From contig NC_002967.9 of NCBI RefSeq assembly GCF_000008185.1, positions 1,364,001 through 1,428,000 of the forward strand: a DNA stretch of 64,000 nucleotides. The letters are read 5' to 3'. The notes under the pieces were generated by a model that was given only the letters and a program-made list of their open reading frames with translations, did not search any database and was not told the DNA's origin. The position numbers and the translations under genes were made by a program. This DNA comes from Treponema denticola ATCC 35405 (GTDB lineage Bacteria; Spirochaetota; Spirochaetia; Treponematales; Treponemataceae). Shown piece after piece: positions 1 through 8,442 of the stretch; position 1 is the stretch's first letter, and every line of letters starts with the position of its first letter.

Positions 1-1406
1 AGGAGGCTTTTTCTTACCTTGAAAGGTATTTTGTTCTAAATTTCGGCAAGAATTTGAGGATTGTTCTTATCGTAGATTATGCCGAAACCATAATTCCTGC
101 CGATGAGATCGGAAATTTGGATGAAACCGATAGGTACTGCCTTGTTACCCTAAACAGATGGTCCCATGAGCCTTCTTTTACTCGGGAAGATATCTCGATA
201 ATAATGCTTACCGAAAACCTGACAGACCTAAACCCCCGTCTTACAGCTTCTCCTTCTACAATAAAGGTGCGTATTCCTCTGCCTGATGCAGCCGTAAGGG
301 TTAATTTTTTAGAACATTTACGACGGACTGAAGAAATCCTTTTAGCTGAGCGGGGCTTGAGTCCTGAAAGAATGGGCGCTTTAACCTCCGGTTTAAACCT
401 ATTAAATCTTTACCAGCTTGTAGGAGAGTCTTATCAGGACGACAAGCCTATAAGTTTGGATTATTTGGCAACAAAGAAGAGGGAGATTATCGAAAATGAA
501 GCCGGAGGCCTCTTGGAATTTATAGATACGGATTATGACCTCTCCCTTGTTTCGGGTCATGATTTTGTAAAAAAGCGCTTTAAAATTGCGGCTAAGGCTT
601 TAAAGGCCGCCCGAACCGATGTTCTTCCCATGGGATATCTTATCTCCGGCCCAATAGGCACGGGAAAGACCTTTATAGTGTCGGCCTTTGCCGGCGAAAT
701 AGGCATTCCTATGGTGCGTTTACGCAATTTCCGCTCTCAATGGCAGGGGGCTACCGAATCGAATCTTGAAAAGGTGCTGAATATTTTGAGGGCTATGTCG
801 CCTGTGGCTGTGATGATAGATGAGGCCGATGTTGTGCTCGGAAACCGCACTGCTAACGATATATCCGGTACTTCGAGCAGGGTTTTTGCTCAAATAGCAA
901 ATTTTATGGGAAACACGGCTTACAGGGGAAAGATAATCTGGTTTTTGATTACCTGCCGCCCCGACCTGATTCCCGTCGACTTAAAAAGGCAGGGCAGGGC
1001 TGAAGAACATCTGGCTCTTTTTTACCCCGAAACCGATGCCGAAAGGCTCGACCTTTTTGAAACCCTTCAAAGAAAGCTCCGCATCAAGCTCCATGATGTA
1101 AATTTAAATTCGATAATAAAAAAGATTAAATTCGATGTATCCGGTGCTGATATAGAAGCCATACTTGTGCGTGCTAAGATGAACGCCACTGTAGAAGGCA
1201 GGGCAATGGTTATACAAAAAGACTTGGAAGAAACTATAGCCGATTTTATTCCGCCTTCTTATCCTTATGAGATAGAGCTGCAAAATTTAGTTGCAGCAAT
1301 CGAGTGCACAAGCAAGGAGATGGTTCCGAAAAAATACCAATCCATGCAGCGCTCTGCCATGTCTTCGGAAATTTTCGAAATAAAACAGCTTTTAGGAGAA
1401 AAATAA
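1..1406 (+). CDS. AAA family ATPase, 5'-truncated by the window edge
   Basis: The reading frame is open to the left edge (first full codon at base 3), so the start lies outside the window; the TTG at 54 is only an internal codon. The visible part has a divergent N-terminal region and one AAA module: Walker A GPIGTGKT at about 648-671, Walker B (VMIDEADVV) at about 808-834, and a later segment rich in arginines (TCRPDL) that fits sensor 1 and the arginine finger. This predicts a cytoplasmic ATPase that remodels protein complexes; the substrate is unknown. No protease or other catalytic domain follows the AAA module. It ends 112 bases before nrdR, which has its own promoter, so the two are probably separate transcription units. 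The family call is firm; the function is not. Confidence 0.85.
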   Translation, partial: EAFSYLERYFVLNFGKNLRIVLIVDYAETIIPADEIGNLDETDRYCLVTLNRWSHEPSFTREDISIIMLTENLTDLNPRLTASPSTIKVRIPLPDAAVRVNFLEHLRRTEEILLAERGLSPERMGALTSGLNLLNLYQLVGESYQDDKPISLDYLATKKREIIENEAGGLLEFIDTDYDLSLVSGHDFVKKRFKIAAKALKAARTDVLPMGYLISGPIGTGKTFIVSAFAGEIGIPMVRLRNFRSQWQGATESNLEKVLNILRAMSPVAVMIDEADVVLGNRTANDISGTSSRVFAQIANFMGNTAYRGKIIWFLITCRPDLIPVDLKRQGRAEEHLALFYPETDAERLDLFETLQRKLRIKLHDVNLNSIIKKIKFDVSGADIEAILVRAKMNATVEGRAMVIQKDLEETIADFIPPSYPYEIELQNLVAAIECTSKEMVPKKYQSMQRSAMSSEIFEIKQLLGEK

Positions 1407-1418
1407 TTTAATATCGGC

Positions 1419-1470
1419 TTGACACGCTATATATAGTGTGTTATCCTGTAGTGTATAATTAGATACGCTA
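1419..1470 (+). promoter_or_regulatory. nrdR-nrdD promoter with overlapping NrdR-box-like palindrome
   Basis: The -35 TTGACA (1419-1424) and -10 TATCCT (1442-1447) are 17 bases apart. The 18-base near-palindrome 1423-1440 (cacgctata/tatagtgtg, one mismatched pair) overlaps the -35 and fills the spacer. Its core at 1424-1439 resembles the known NrdR box (ACACtATATaTaGTGT type). A second, weaker element follows: half-sites TAGTGTAT (1449-1456) and ATACGCTA (1463-1470) in inverted order around a TATAAT at 1454-1459. The repeated ACGCTAT motif starts lie 41 bases apart, close to four helical turns. Autoregulation by NrdR is inferred from position and family knowledge. Confidence 0.7.
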
Positions 1471-1484
1471 TTTTTGGGAGGGAG

Positions 1485-1506
1485 GGATGCCGGCTTTTAG
1501 GCATCC
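1485..1506 (+). other. Hairpin between Shine-Dalgarno and nrdR start codon
   Basis: A perfect 7-bp stem (ggatgcc 1485-1491, ggcatcc 1500-1506) with an 8-nt loop separates the G-rich Shine-Dalgarno stretch (1476-1486) from the nrdR ATG at 1519. In linear distance the SD is over 30 nt from the ATG; folding would bring them to within about 12 nt. An in-frame TAA at 1513-1515 excludes any earlier start. Confidence 0.5.
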
Positions 1507-1518
1507 TGTAAGTAAAAT

Positions 1519-1974
1519 ATGAGATGTCCGCATTGCGGAAACTGCGATGATAAGGTTATGGAATCAAGAACTCTGGCTCAAGGGGATTGTATCCGAAGGA
1601 GACGGGAGTGTCTTGCCTGCGGTTACCGCTTTACAAGTTATGAGCATATTGAAGAAAAACCTTTTATGGTTATCAAAAAAGACGGCCGCAGGGAGCCCTT
1701 TGACCGAAAAAAGCTTGAAAAAGGTATTGAACGAGCTCTTGAAAAGCGGCCTGTTTCCTTAAACAGTATAGAAAATATTGTTACTGAAATTGAAGATCAA
1801 GCTGTTTTAAATTCCGGTCTTAACAAAGAAATAGAAACTACTGTTTTAGGCGAAATGGTTCTATCTCATTTGTATTCAATAGACAAGGTGGCATATATCC
1901 GCTTTGCCTCCGTTTATAAACAATTCAGCAACTTGGATGAATTTGTAAACGAGGTAAAAAAAGTAAGAAAATAA
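1519..1974 (+). CDS. nrdR: Transcriptional repressor NrdR
   Basis: NrdR senses ATP/dATP through an ATP-cone and represses ribonucleotide reductase genes. The protein has 151 residues, normal for the family. The N-terminal zinc ribbon is seen as CPHC (C3, C6) and CLAC (C31, C34), with the conserved arginine-rich stretch between them; the ATP-cone covers roughly residues 48-138. The ATG at 1519 gives the canonical MRCPHCG start and an in-frame stop lies just upstream. It is followed after 33 bases by nrdD, an expected target, and its own promoter carries a NrdR-box-like palindrome, so negative autoregulation of both genes is likely. There is no adjacent SD: the purine-rich ribosome site lies behind a hairpin. 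Identification is near certain. Confidence 0.97.
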   Translation: MRCPHCGNCDDKVMESRTLAQGDCIRRRRECLACGYRFTSYEHIEEKPFMVIKKDGRREPFDRKKLEKGIERALEKRPVSLNSIENIVTEIEDQAVLNSGLNKEIETTVLGEMVLSHLYSIDKVAYIRFASVYKQFSNLDEFVNEVKKVRK

Positions 1975-2007
1975 ATGATGTAAATAAATTGGGAGGTATT
2001 AAAAGTT

Positions 2008-4134
2008 ATGGAGGAAAAAACTACAAATCAAACGGTTTTTCCTGAATGGAAGTCCTTTTTAGGGACAATGGAGAAGGCAAAGCCTGAAATTTTGCGCTCG
2101 GTAGTAAAACGTTCGGGAGAAATTGAGGCGTATAATCGAAAAAAAATAGAACAGGCAATCAATAAGGCTATAACCGCAGTTGAAGGCAGCCCAAATGATG
2201 AAAAAGCTGTGTTTTTAACGGACAAGGTCGAAGAAAAGCTTAAAAATATTATGGCATCCCGTTATGCTCATTCTATTCCGGCAATAGAAGAGATTCAGGA
2301 CGTTGTAGAGCTTGTTTTAATTGAACAGCAGGAAGCCCGTCTCGCAAAGGCCTATATCCTTTACAGGGCAAAGAGGGAGGCCGTACGGGATGCGGAAAGC
2401 CTCATGCTGAATATAAACAGCACCATGGACGGATATTTAAGTCAATCCGACTGGCGCGTAAAAGAAAATGCCAACGTAAACTTTTCTTTAGGCGGTCTTA
2501 TTCTCCATAACTCAGGTACTATTACGGCAAACTATTGGCTTAAAAATATTTATACACCTGCCATTGCCGAAGCCCATATAACTGCAGCCTTTCATATTCA
2601 TGACCTTTCAATGTTTTCAGGCTACTGTGCAGGCTGGTCCCTTAGGCAGCTTATCCATGAGGGCTTAGGCGGGGTTCCCGATAAGATTACCTCAAAGCCT
2701 CCCAAGCATTTATCGACACTTATTCAGCAGATAGTCAACTTTTTAGGCATTATGCAGAACGAGTGGGCTGGAGCTCAAGCCTTCAGCTCCTTTGACACAT
2801 ATTTGGCTCCCTTTGTAAAAAAAGATAAGATGAGTGAAGCCAACGTAAAACAGTGCCTTCAAAGCTTTGTTTACGGTGTAAACACTCCCAGCCGCTGGGG
2901 TTCTCAGGCTCCATTTACGAATATAACCTTGGACTGGGTATGTCCGCCCGACCTTGCAAACCAAAAGGCTGTTGTCGGGGGCGAAACACAGGATTTTACA
3001 TACGGTGACTGTCAAAAAGAAATGGATATGATAAATAAGCTCTTTATTGAACTTATGCTTGAAGGAGATGCCGCAGGACGAGGTTTCCAATATCCAATTC
3101 CCACTTACAATATAACCTCCGATTTTGACTGGTCAAGTCCGAATGCAAAACTGCTTTTTGAGATGACTGCCCGATACGGTACGCCCTATTTTCAAAACTT
3201 TATAAATTCCGACCTAAATCCCGGGGATGTGCGTTCCATGTGCTGCCGTCTTCAACTCGATAAAAGGGAATTGCGTAAAAGAGGAGGCGGACTTTTCGGC
3301 TCCGATGAGTTTACAGGATCCATAGGGGTAGTTACGATAAATATGCCTCAAATCGGGTACCTGTCAAAAACCGAAAAGGACTACTTTGACCGCTTGGACT
3401 ACCTCATGGACATCGCAAAGCAAAGCCTTGAGATAAAGCGGAAGGTAATCGAAAAGCTACTGGAGGGAGGCCTTTTCCCGTATACAAAAAGGTATTTACA
3501 TCATCTAAACAATCACTTTTCGACTATAGGAATTTGCGGTATGAACGAGTCCTGCCTAAACTTTTTGGGTGAAGATATTGTAAGCCCGAGGGGAAAGGCC
3601 TTTGCCGAAAAGGTCTTAACCTATATGAGAAACCGCCTTGCAGACTTCCAAGAAGAAACGGGCAGCTTATTCAATCTTGAAGCAACCCCGGCTGAAAGTA
3701 CTTCTTACAGACTGGCTCGCCACGATAAAAATCAGTTCCCCGATATAATAAGTTCGGGAGATGCCGAGCCTTATTACACCAACTCAAGCCAGCTTCCCGT
3801 TGCCTATACTACCGATGTTTTTGAAGCCTTGGATCATCAAGAAAGTTTACAGCGTAAGTATACGGGAGGCACGGTTTTTCACATATTCTTGGGTGAATCT
3901 ATCAAGGATTGGGAATCTTGCAGGGATTTGGTTAAGGCTGTTGCAAACAATTACCGTATTCCCTATTTTTCGATTTCGCCGACATTTTCGATATGTCCTG
4001 TTCACGGCTATCTTGAGGGCGAACATTTTGAGTGCCCTTATTGCAAGCGAGAAAAACAGGCAAAACTTGAACTGAAACTGGCCGAGCTTGAAAAAGAAAA
4101 GGCCGAGGTCTTGAGTGTTTCTTCTAAGATTTAA
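2008..4134 (+). CDS. nrdD: Anaerobic (class III) ribonucleoside triphosphate reductase, lacking the C-terminal glycyl-radical motif
   Basis: The 708-residue protein matches NrdD over almost all of its length: an ATP-cone (about residues 30-125), the substrate-radical cysteine region (FSGYCAGW, C207), the MCCRL cysteine pair (C412/C413), the KRGGGLFG segment, and the C-terminal zinc motif CPVHG...CPYC (about 663-679). Class III enzymes normally continue with a glycyl-radical loop (GYLRP or GYLG type). Here only 29 charged residues follow the last zinc cysteine before TAA, and no such motif occurs. The other frames around 4080-4180 do not restore it. No nrdG activase is adjacent. The SD is GGGAGGT. 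It may be impaired, complemented by a separate radical peptide, or a natural variant. The family is certain; activity is uncertain. Confidence 0.93.
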   Translation: MEEKTTNQTVFPEWKSFLGTMEKAKPEILRSVVKRSGEIEAYNRKKIEQAINKAITAVEGSPNDEKAVFLTDKVEEKLKNIMASRYAHSIPAIEEIQDVVELVLIEQQEARLAKAYILYRAKREAVRDAESLMLNINSTMDGYLSQSDWRVKENANVNFSLGGLILHNSGTITANYWLKNIYTPAIAEAHITAAFHIHDLSMFSGYCAGWSLRQLIHEGLGGVPDKITSKPPKHLSTLIQQIVNFLGIMQNEWAGAQAFSSFDTYLAPFVKKDKMSEANVKQCLQSFVYGVNTPSRWGSQAPFTNITLDWVCPPDLANQKAVVGGETQDFTYGDCQKEMDMINKLFIELMLEGDAAGRGFQYPIPTYNITSDFDWSSPNAKLLFEMTARYGTPYFQNFINSDLNPGDVRSMCCRLQLDKRELRKRGGGLFGSDEFTGSIGVVTINMPQIGYLSKTEKDYFDRLDYLMDIAKQSLEIKRKVIEKLLEGGLFPYTKRYLHHLNNHFSTIGICGMNESCLNFLGEDIVSPRGKAFAEKVLTYMRNRLADFQEETGSLFNLEATPAESTSYRLARHDKNQFPDIISSGDAEPYYTNSSQLPVAYTTDVFEALDHQESLQRKYTGGTVFHIFLGESIKDWESCRDLVKAVANNYRIPYFSISPTFSICPVHGYLEGEHFECPYCKREKQAKLELKLAELEKEKAEVLSVSSKI

Positions 4135-4181
4135 ATTTTTTAGAAGTAATGGTAAAAATAGATTCTTCATGGAGGAAAAAA

Positions 4182-5138
4182 ATGAAGCAAAAAAAGGTTG
4201 ATCCTTCAAAGATGTTAGGAGCTTTACGCACGGTAATAATACTTGTCGTAATTGCTCTTATAGCTTTTTCGGGAATAAAGGTTATTCCTACAACGGATAA
4301 CGGAGTTGTTACCCGTTTCGGTAAATATACAAATACCCTTTCACCGGGGCTTAATTTTGTAATTCCCTTTGTAGATCGGGTTTATAAGGTTCCAGTTAAA
4401 ACCGTTCAAAAGGAAGAATTCGGTTTTAGAACTTCCAAGGCAGGAGAAAGGAGCGAATATCAAAATTCCATGCTTAATGAGTCCTCGATGCTTACGGGAG
4501 ACCTAAACATCATAAATGTTGAATGGGTTATTCAGTATAAAATAGTGGACCCTAAGGCTTGGCTTTTTAATGTTGACGAAGATCAAAGAAATAAAACCGT
4601 CAGAGATGTTTCAAAATCCGTTGTCAACAGCTTGGTAGGGGACAGGGCTATAATGGACATAATCAGCTTGGATCGTGACAGCATTGCAGTTTTAGCACAA
4701 GAAAAAATGAACGAAAAATATAAGCAGATCGGTCTTGGAATTTCCGTTTCCTCGGTACAATTGCAAAACATTGTCCCTCCTCATGAAGTTCAAGCTGCCT
4801 TTGAGGATGTAAACATAGCAATTCAGGATATGAACAGGCTCATAAACGAAGGAAAAGAAGCCTACAATAAAGAGATTCCTAAGGCAAAGGGTGAAGCTCA
4901 AAAAATGATTGAAGAAGCTAGGGGCTATGCTTCCGAAAGAATAAACAAGGCAAAGGGAGATGTTGCCCGTTTTAACGCCGTTTATTCGGAATATGTAAAG
5001 GCTCCCGATATTACTAGGAGAAGGCTGTACCTTGAAACTCTCGATGCTATTTTTAAAAATAATGAAAATGTTACCCTCATAGACAAAAACTTAAAAAACT
5101 TTTTACCTTTAAAAGAATTAAATAAAGGAGGCAACTGA
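4182..5138 (+). CDS. hflK: FtsH protease modulator HflK (SPFH/band 7 family)
   Basis: HflK forms a membrane complex with HflC that encloses and modulates the FtsH protease. The 318-residue protein has a short cytoplasmic N-terminus, one membrane anchor (about residues 14-35) and the SPFH/band 7 domain beginning with TTDNGVVTRFGKY, then a long charged helix. I chose the ATG at 4182 because GGAGG (4171-4175) lies 6 bases upstream; an upstream start at 4149 has no ribosome site. hflC follows after 5 bases, giving the usual hflKC pair. HflK and HflC are similar, so order and the partner support the naming; a generic SPFH protein is the alternative. Confidence 0.9.
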   Translation: MKQKKVDPSKMLGALRTVIILVVIALIAFSGIKVIPTTDNGVVTRFGKYTNTLSPGLNFVIPFVDRVYKVPVKTVQKEEFGFRTSKAGERSEYQNSMLNESSMLTGDLNIINVEWVIQYKIVDPKAWLFNVDEDQRNKTVRDVSKSVVNSLVGDRAIMDIISLDRDSIAVLAQEKMNEKYKQIGLGISVSSVQLQNIVPPHEVQAAFEDVNIAIQDMNRLINEGKEAYNKEIPKAKGEAQKMIEEARGYASERINKAKGDVARFNAVYSEYVKAPDITRRRLYLETLDAIFKNNENVTLIDKNLKNFLPLKELNKGGN

Positions 5139-5143
5139 TTTTT

Positions 5144-6208
5144 ATGGAAAACTATGAAAATACCGAAAACGGAAACACTGAAGATGTAAGATTTGAAAGT
5201 CCTTCTTCCAAAAATAAGATAAAACCCGAAAAAAACAAAAAAGACAAAAAAGGTTTCGGATTGTTTTTCTTTGTGGTTATACTTCTTGTTTTGTTTTTTT
5301 TCCTAAAACCTTTTTATATTTTAAATGAGGGCAATGTTGCCATTATAACGAAATTCGGAGCTGTAGTAAAAACGGAAAAAGAGGCCGGGCTTCATTTTAA
5401 AATGCCCTTGATTCATACCGTAAACAAATACACGGCAAAACTCTTACGTCTTGACGGCGATCCACAAAAGATTCTTACTTTAGAAAAACAGTATCTTAAG
5501 GTAGATACTACCAGCCGATGGCGTATAGTTGACGTAAAAAAGTTTTATGAATCCCTTACAACCTATGATAGCGCTTATTCCCGCCTTTCGGATATTGTAG
5601 ATTCATCTGTTAGAGATATTATTTCTGTAAACAGTCTTGCCGATGTTGTACGAAGTTCAAATATTATAAATGAAAGCAAAAAAACGGAAGAGTTTAACCT
5701 TGAAAATGCCGAAGTTGACCTTGGTTCCTTAAAGACGGAAAAAGTAAACTTCCCTGTGATAAAAAAGGGCAGGGAAACTCTGGCTGATGAAATTTTGGCC
5801 AAGGCCAATAGCCAGCTGGGTGAATTCGGCTTGGAGGTGGTTGACCTGATTTTTAAAGGAATTAAGTATTCGGATGAGCTTGAAAATTCCGTATTCAGCC
5901 GCATGATAAAAGAAAGGAATCAGATCGCCGGAACCTTTAGGTCTACAGGCGACGGTGAAAAACTTAAAATCTTAGGAGAGTTGGAAAACGAAAAGCGGAC
6001 TATCCTGTCGCAAGCCTATGCCGAGTCAGAAAGGATAAAGGGAGATGCCGATGCAAAGGCTGTTGCAATCTATGCCGAAAGCTACGGTAAGTCTCCCGAA
6101 TTCTACAGCTTTTGGAAAAGCATGGAGATTTATAAAAATTCCTTGCCCGAGACCGAAAAAGTCCTCTCAACGGATATGGAATATTTTCAGTATCTGTATA
6201 GGCATTAA
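5144..6208 (+). CDS. hflC: FtsH protease modulator HflC (SPFH/band 7 family)
   Basis: Partner of HflK in the membrane assembly around FtsH. The 354-residue protein starts with a Lys-rich cytoplasmic tail of about 35 residues, longer than usual for HflC, then one membrane helix (about 37-58), the band 7 domain (LNEGNVAIITKFGAVV onwards) and a C-terminal coiled coil. The end (SPEFYSFWKSMEIYKN... then a tyrosine-rich tip) is typical of HflC. The ribosome site GGAGG at 5127-5131 is 12 bases from the ATG, slightly long. It is translated just after hflK and very likely on the same transcript. Confidence 0.92.
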   Translation: MENYENTENGNTEDVRFESPSSKNKIKPEKNKKDKKGFGLFFFVVILLVLFFFLKPFYILNEGNVAIITKFGAVVKTEKEAGLHFKMPLIHTVNKYTAKLLRLDGDPQKILTLEKQYLKVDTTSRWRIVDVKKFYESLTTYDSAYSRLSDIVDSSVRDIISVNSLADVVRSSNIINESKKTEEFNLENAEVDLGSLKTEKVNFPVIKKGRETLADEILAKANSQLGEFGLEVVDLIFKGIKYSDELENSVFSRMIKERNQIAGTFRSTGDGEKLKILGELENEKRTILSQAYAESERIKGDADAKAVAIYAESYGKSPEFYSFWKSMEIYKNSLPETEKVLSTDMEYFQYLYRH

Positions 6209-6247
6209 CATTAGAAGAAGTTTTTCCGATATTATATAGGAGGTACG

Positions 6248-6284
6248 ATAAACAGCTCGGCAGGAATTCTGCCTCACTGTTTAT
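6248..6284 (+). other. Two-tier hairpin upstream of flbB
   Basis: Outer arms ataaacag (6248-6255) and ctgtttat (6277-6284) enclose inner arms ggcag (6259-6263) and ctgcc (6269-6273). The structure has no T-run, so it does not look like a classical terminator. It lies between hflC and the flbB start (TTG 6308), with GGAGGT sequences on both sides of it. It could be an mRNA processing or translation-control element. Confidence 0.4.
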
Positions 6285-6307
6285 TGATTGTATGGGAGGT
6301 AAAAATT

Positions 6308-6934
6308 TTGAGAAGAAGCGGAACTATAGGACGTATTATTGTTCTTTTGATATTGATTGTTTTACTTGTGTTCGGAGGCCTATTGTGGTTTGATTATTTA
6401 GGCCTAATCAGCTCAAGGAGCTTGTTTTCTCCTATTTACTCCTTTTTCGGTTTAAAAACGCCTGAGGGTATTGCCCCCTTAGATTCCGATGAAATGGCAA
6501 ATTTGGAAAATGACCGCTACGAAAAACGCTTGATGGCCTTAGAGCTGCGTTCTCAGGAATTGGATAAGCGGGAGGAAGATGTTCAAACTCAGGAAAACGA
6601 AAATAAACAGGTTGCCGAAGAGCTCGATGACCGCAGGTTGGCTATAGAAGAAAAAGAAAAGAACTATAATCTTTTGGTTGTGGAACGGGATGCCCGTGAG
6701 GCGAACATAATCCAAATCGCTAAATATATAAACGGTATGCCCCCTGAAAAAGCCGTTTCAAATCTTATAGCCATGGACGATCAGGATATAATTGACGTGC
6801 TTAGGGCTGTAGAAAAAATAGCTGCAGAAGAAGGTAAAAACTCTTCGGTTGCTTATTGGTTTTCTTTGATGCCGGCCTCCAGGGCTGCGGAGATTCAGCG
6901 TAAGATGGCAAATAAGCCTGTTACCTTCCCGTAA
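6308..6934 (+). CDS. flbB: Periplasmic-flagellar collar protein FlbB
   Basis: FlbB is a spirochaete-specific base of the collar of the periplasmic flagellar motor. The 208-residue protein has one N-terminal membrane helix (about residues 8-30), a long charged coiled coil (about 60-125) and a C-terminal MgtE-N-like helical domain with the phrase NGMPPEKAV. I chose the TTG start at 6308 because GGGAGGT lies just upstream. Here the gene sits between hflC and an MBOAT gene rather than beside fliHIJ. The family assignment rests on remembered architecture; a MotE-like protein is the main alternative. Confidence 0.75.
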   Translation: MRRSGTIGRIIVLLILIVLLVFGGLLWFDYLGLISSRSLFSPIYSFFGLKTPEGIAPLDSDEMANLENDRYEKRLMALELRSQELDKREEDVQTQENENKQVAEELDDRRLAIEEKEKNYNLLVVERDAREANIIQIAKYINGMPPEKAVSNLIAMDDQDIIDVLRAVEKIAAEEGKNSSVAYWFSLMPASRAAEIQRKMANKPVTFP

Positions 6935-6955
6935 TCGGTAATTTAAAATTCAAGC

Positions 6956-8428
6956 ATGTTTTTTCCGACGATTTCTTTTGCAGTTTTTTTTCTCTCAGTC
7001 TTTTTTTTATACTGGTATATTTTTAGGCAGGAAAAAGAACGTAAAATCCTTTTAACGGCCGCCTCTTATTTTTTCTATGCAATGTGGGATTGGCGTTTTT
7101 GTATTCTGCTTTTTGTTTTTACCCTTATAAATTATTTTTACGGTTTTCTTCTCGATAAAGAAAAAAATTATGCTCCTCGAAAGGCTATCGTAATCATTAT
7201 CTGTATTATCGATATTTTATATCTGGGATTTTTTAAATACCTTTACACCCTGCTCTCATATTTAAACCAATTTTTTCCGGATATGTTTGTTAATTCTACT
7301 CTTTTAACTCTGCGTTCTTGGTCTCTTTTGGTTCCTGTTGGAATTTCTTATTATACTTTTCGATGTATGAGTTATGTCTTCGATATTTATCTTTGTAAGA
7401 TAAGGCATGTAAAATCTTTTTGGGATTTTTTACTCTATGTATCGTTTTTTCCTCAGCTGTCCTCAGGGCCGATTGTTCAGGCCGAGTATTTTTTTAAGGA
7501 CCTTCCTCGGGCACTTAACTGCGATAATGAAAAAGGAGCAAAACCCATAGCCTTTGACCGTGCTATCGTGTTTTTAATTTCAGGCTTGTATAAAAAAATG
7601 ATAATTTCAAATTTTTTGACCATACTCGTTACCGATAAAATTTTTGCAAATCCTTCATTTTATAATACATGGGAGCTTATTTTCGGACTACTATGTTATA
7701 CGATAATTATCTACGCAGATTTTTCGGGCTACAGCGACATGGCGATAGGTATAGGAATCCTTTTGGGATTTAATACGCCTGCAAACTTTAACCGTCCCTA
7801 TGTTTCAAAGTCTATCACCGAGTTTTGGAGAAGGTGGCATATAAGTTTTTCTTCTTGGCTTAGAGATTATCTTTATTTTGGCCTAGGCGGCTCCCGATTC
7901 GGTCTTGCCAGAGCTCTCTTTGCGCTTTTTTTTACGATGCTCATTGCAGGACTTTGGCACGGGGCTTCATGGACATTTTTAATATGGGGAGCTATGCAGG
8001 GGACAATGCTGTGTATCGAAAAGATTTTTTCGGAAATAAAAGAACGTAAAGCTATAGGAGAAGAAATTTTAGATGAAGAAAAAGACGCAAAAAAAAGTTT
8101 TGATTTTTTGAGAATTATACCGGTTTTTATATTCGTAAATATCAGCTGGCTTGTGTTTTTTTCGCCGTCACTATCGGAACTGAGTTTATATTTAAGATCT
8201 CTTGGCAATATTTCTCAGCCATTTCAAATTATAAGTCCATTTATTCTTTTAATCTTTTTTGCAGGCCTTTCTTTGCAGCTTCCTTCGGAAAGTTTAAGGA
8301 AAAAAGCTTTTACAATATATAGCCGTCTTCCGATGATTGTTAAGGTTGTTACCACCGTCAGTTTTTTAGCCGCTCTTTATGCGGTTTCAACTTCGGGTAT
8401 ACCGCCGTTTATTTATTTTGCATTTTAG
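6956..8428 (+). CDS. MBOAT family O-acyltransferase (AlgI/DltB/PatA-like)
   Basis: Polytopic membrane acyltransferase that moves acyl groups across the membrane for O-acylation of an envelope polymer. The 490-residue protein has about 10-12 hydrophobic segments and the MBOAT hallmarks: YYTFRCMSY, the YADFSGYSDMAIG segment, FWRRWHIS, and the catalytic histidine in GLWHGASW (about residue 337). It begins 21 bases after flbB and the next gene encodes an SGNH-fold partner, as in AlgI-AlgX/AlgJ systems. The acceptor cannot be read from sequence; treponemes lack classical LPS, so a glycolipid, peptidoglycan or flagellar glycan are all possible. Confidence 0.9.
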   Translation: MFFPTISFAVFFLSVFFLYWYIFRQEKERKILLTAASYFFYAMWDWRFCILLFVFTLINYFYGFLLDKEKNYAPRKAIVIIICIIDILYLGFFKYLYTLLSYLNQFFPDMFVNSTLLTLRSWSLLVPVGISYYTFRCMSYVFDIYLCKIRHVKSFWDFLLYVSFFPQLSSGPIVQAEYFFKDLPRALNCDNEKGAKPIAFDRAIVFLISGLYKKMIISNFLTILVTDKIFANPSFYNTWELIFGLLCYTIIIYADFSGYSDMAIGIGILLGFNTPANFNRPYVSKSITEFWRRWHISFSSWLRDYLYFGLGGSRFGLARALFALFFTMLIAGLWHGASWTFLIWGAMQGTMLCIEKIFSEIKERKAIGEEILDEEKDAKKSFDFLRIIPVFIFVNISWLVFFSPSLSELSLYLRSLGNISQPFQIISPFILLIFFAGLSLQLPSESLRKKAFTIYSRLPMIVKVVTTVSFLAALYAVSTSGIPPFIYFAF

Positions 8429-8442
8429 GTGAAAGTTGACAT

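Noticed and set aside
4004-4030. GYLEG near the NrdD C-terminus as the glycyl-radical site
   Set aside because: It belongs to the zinc motif CPVHGYLEG; the radical loop lies after this zinc site in known enzymes and needs a different context.
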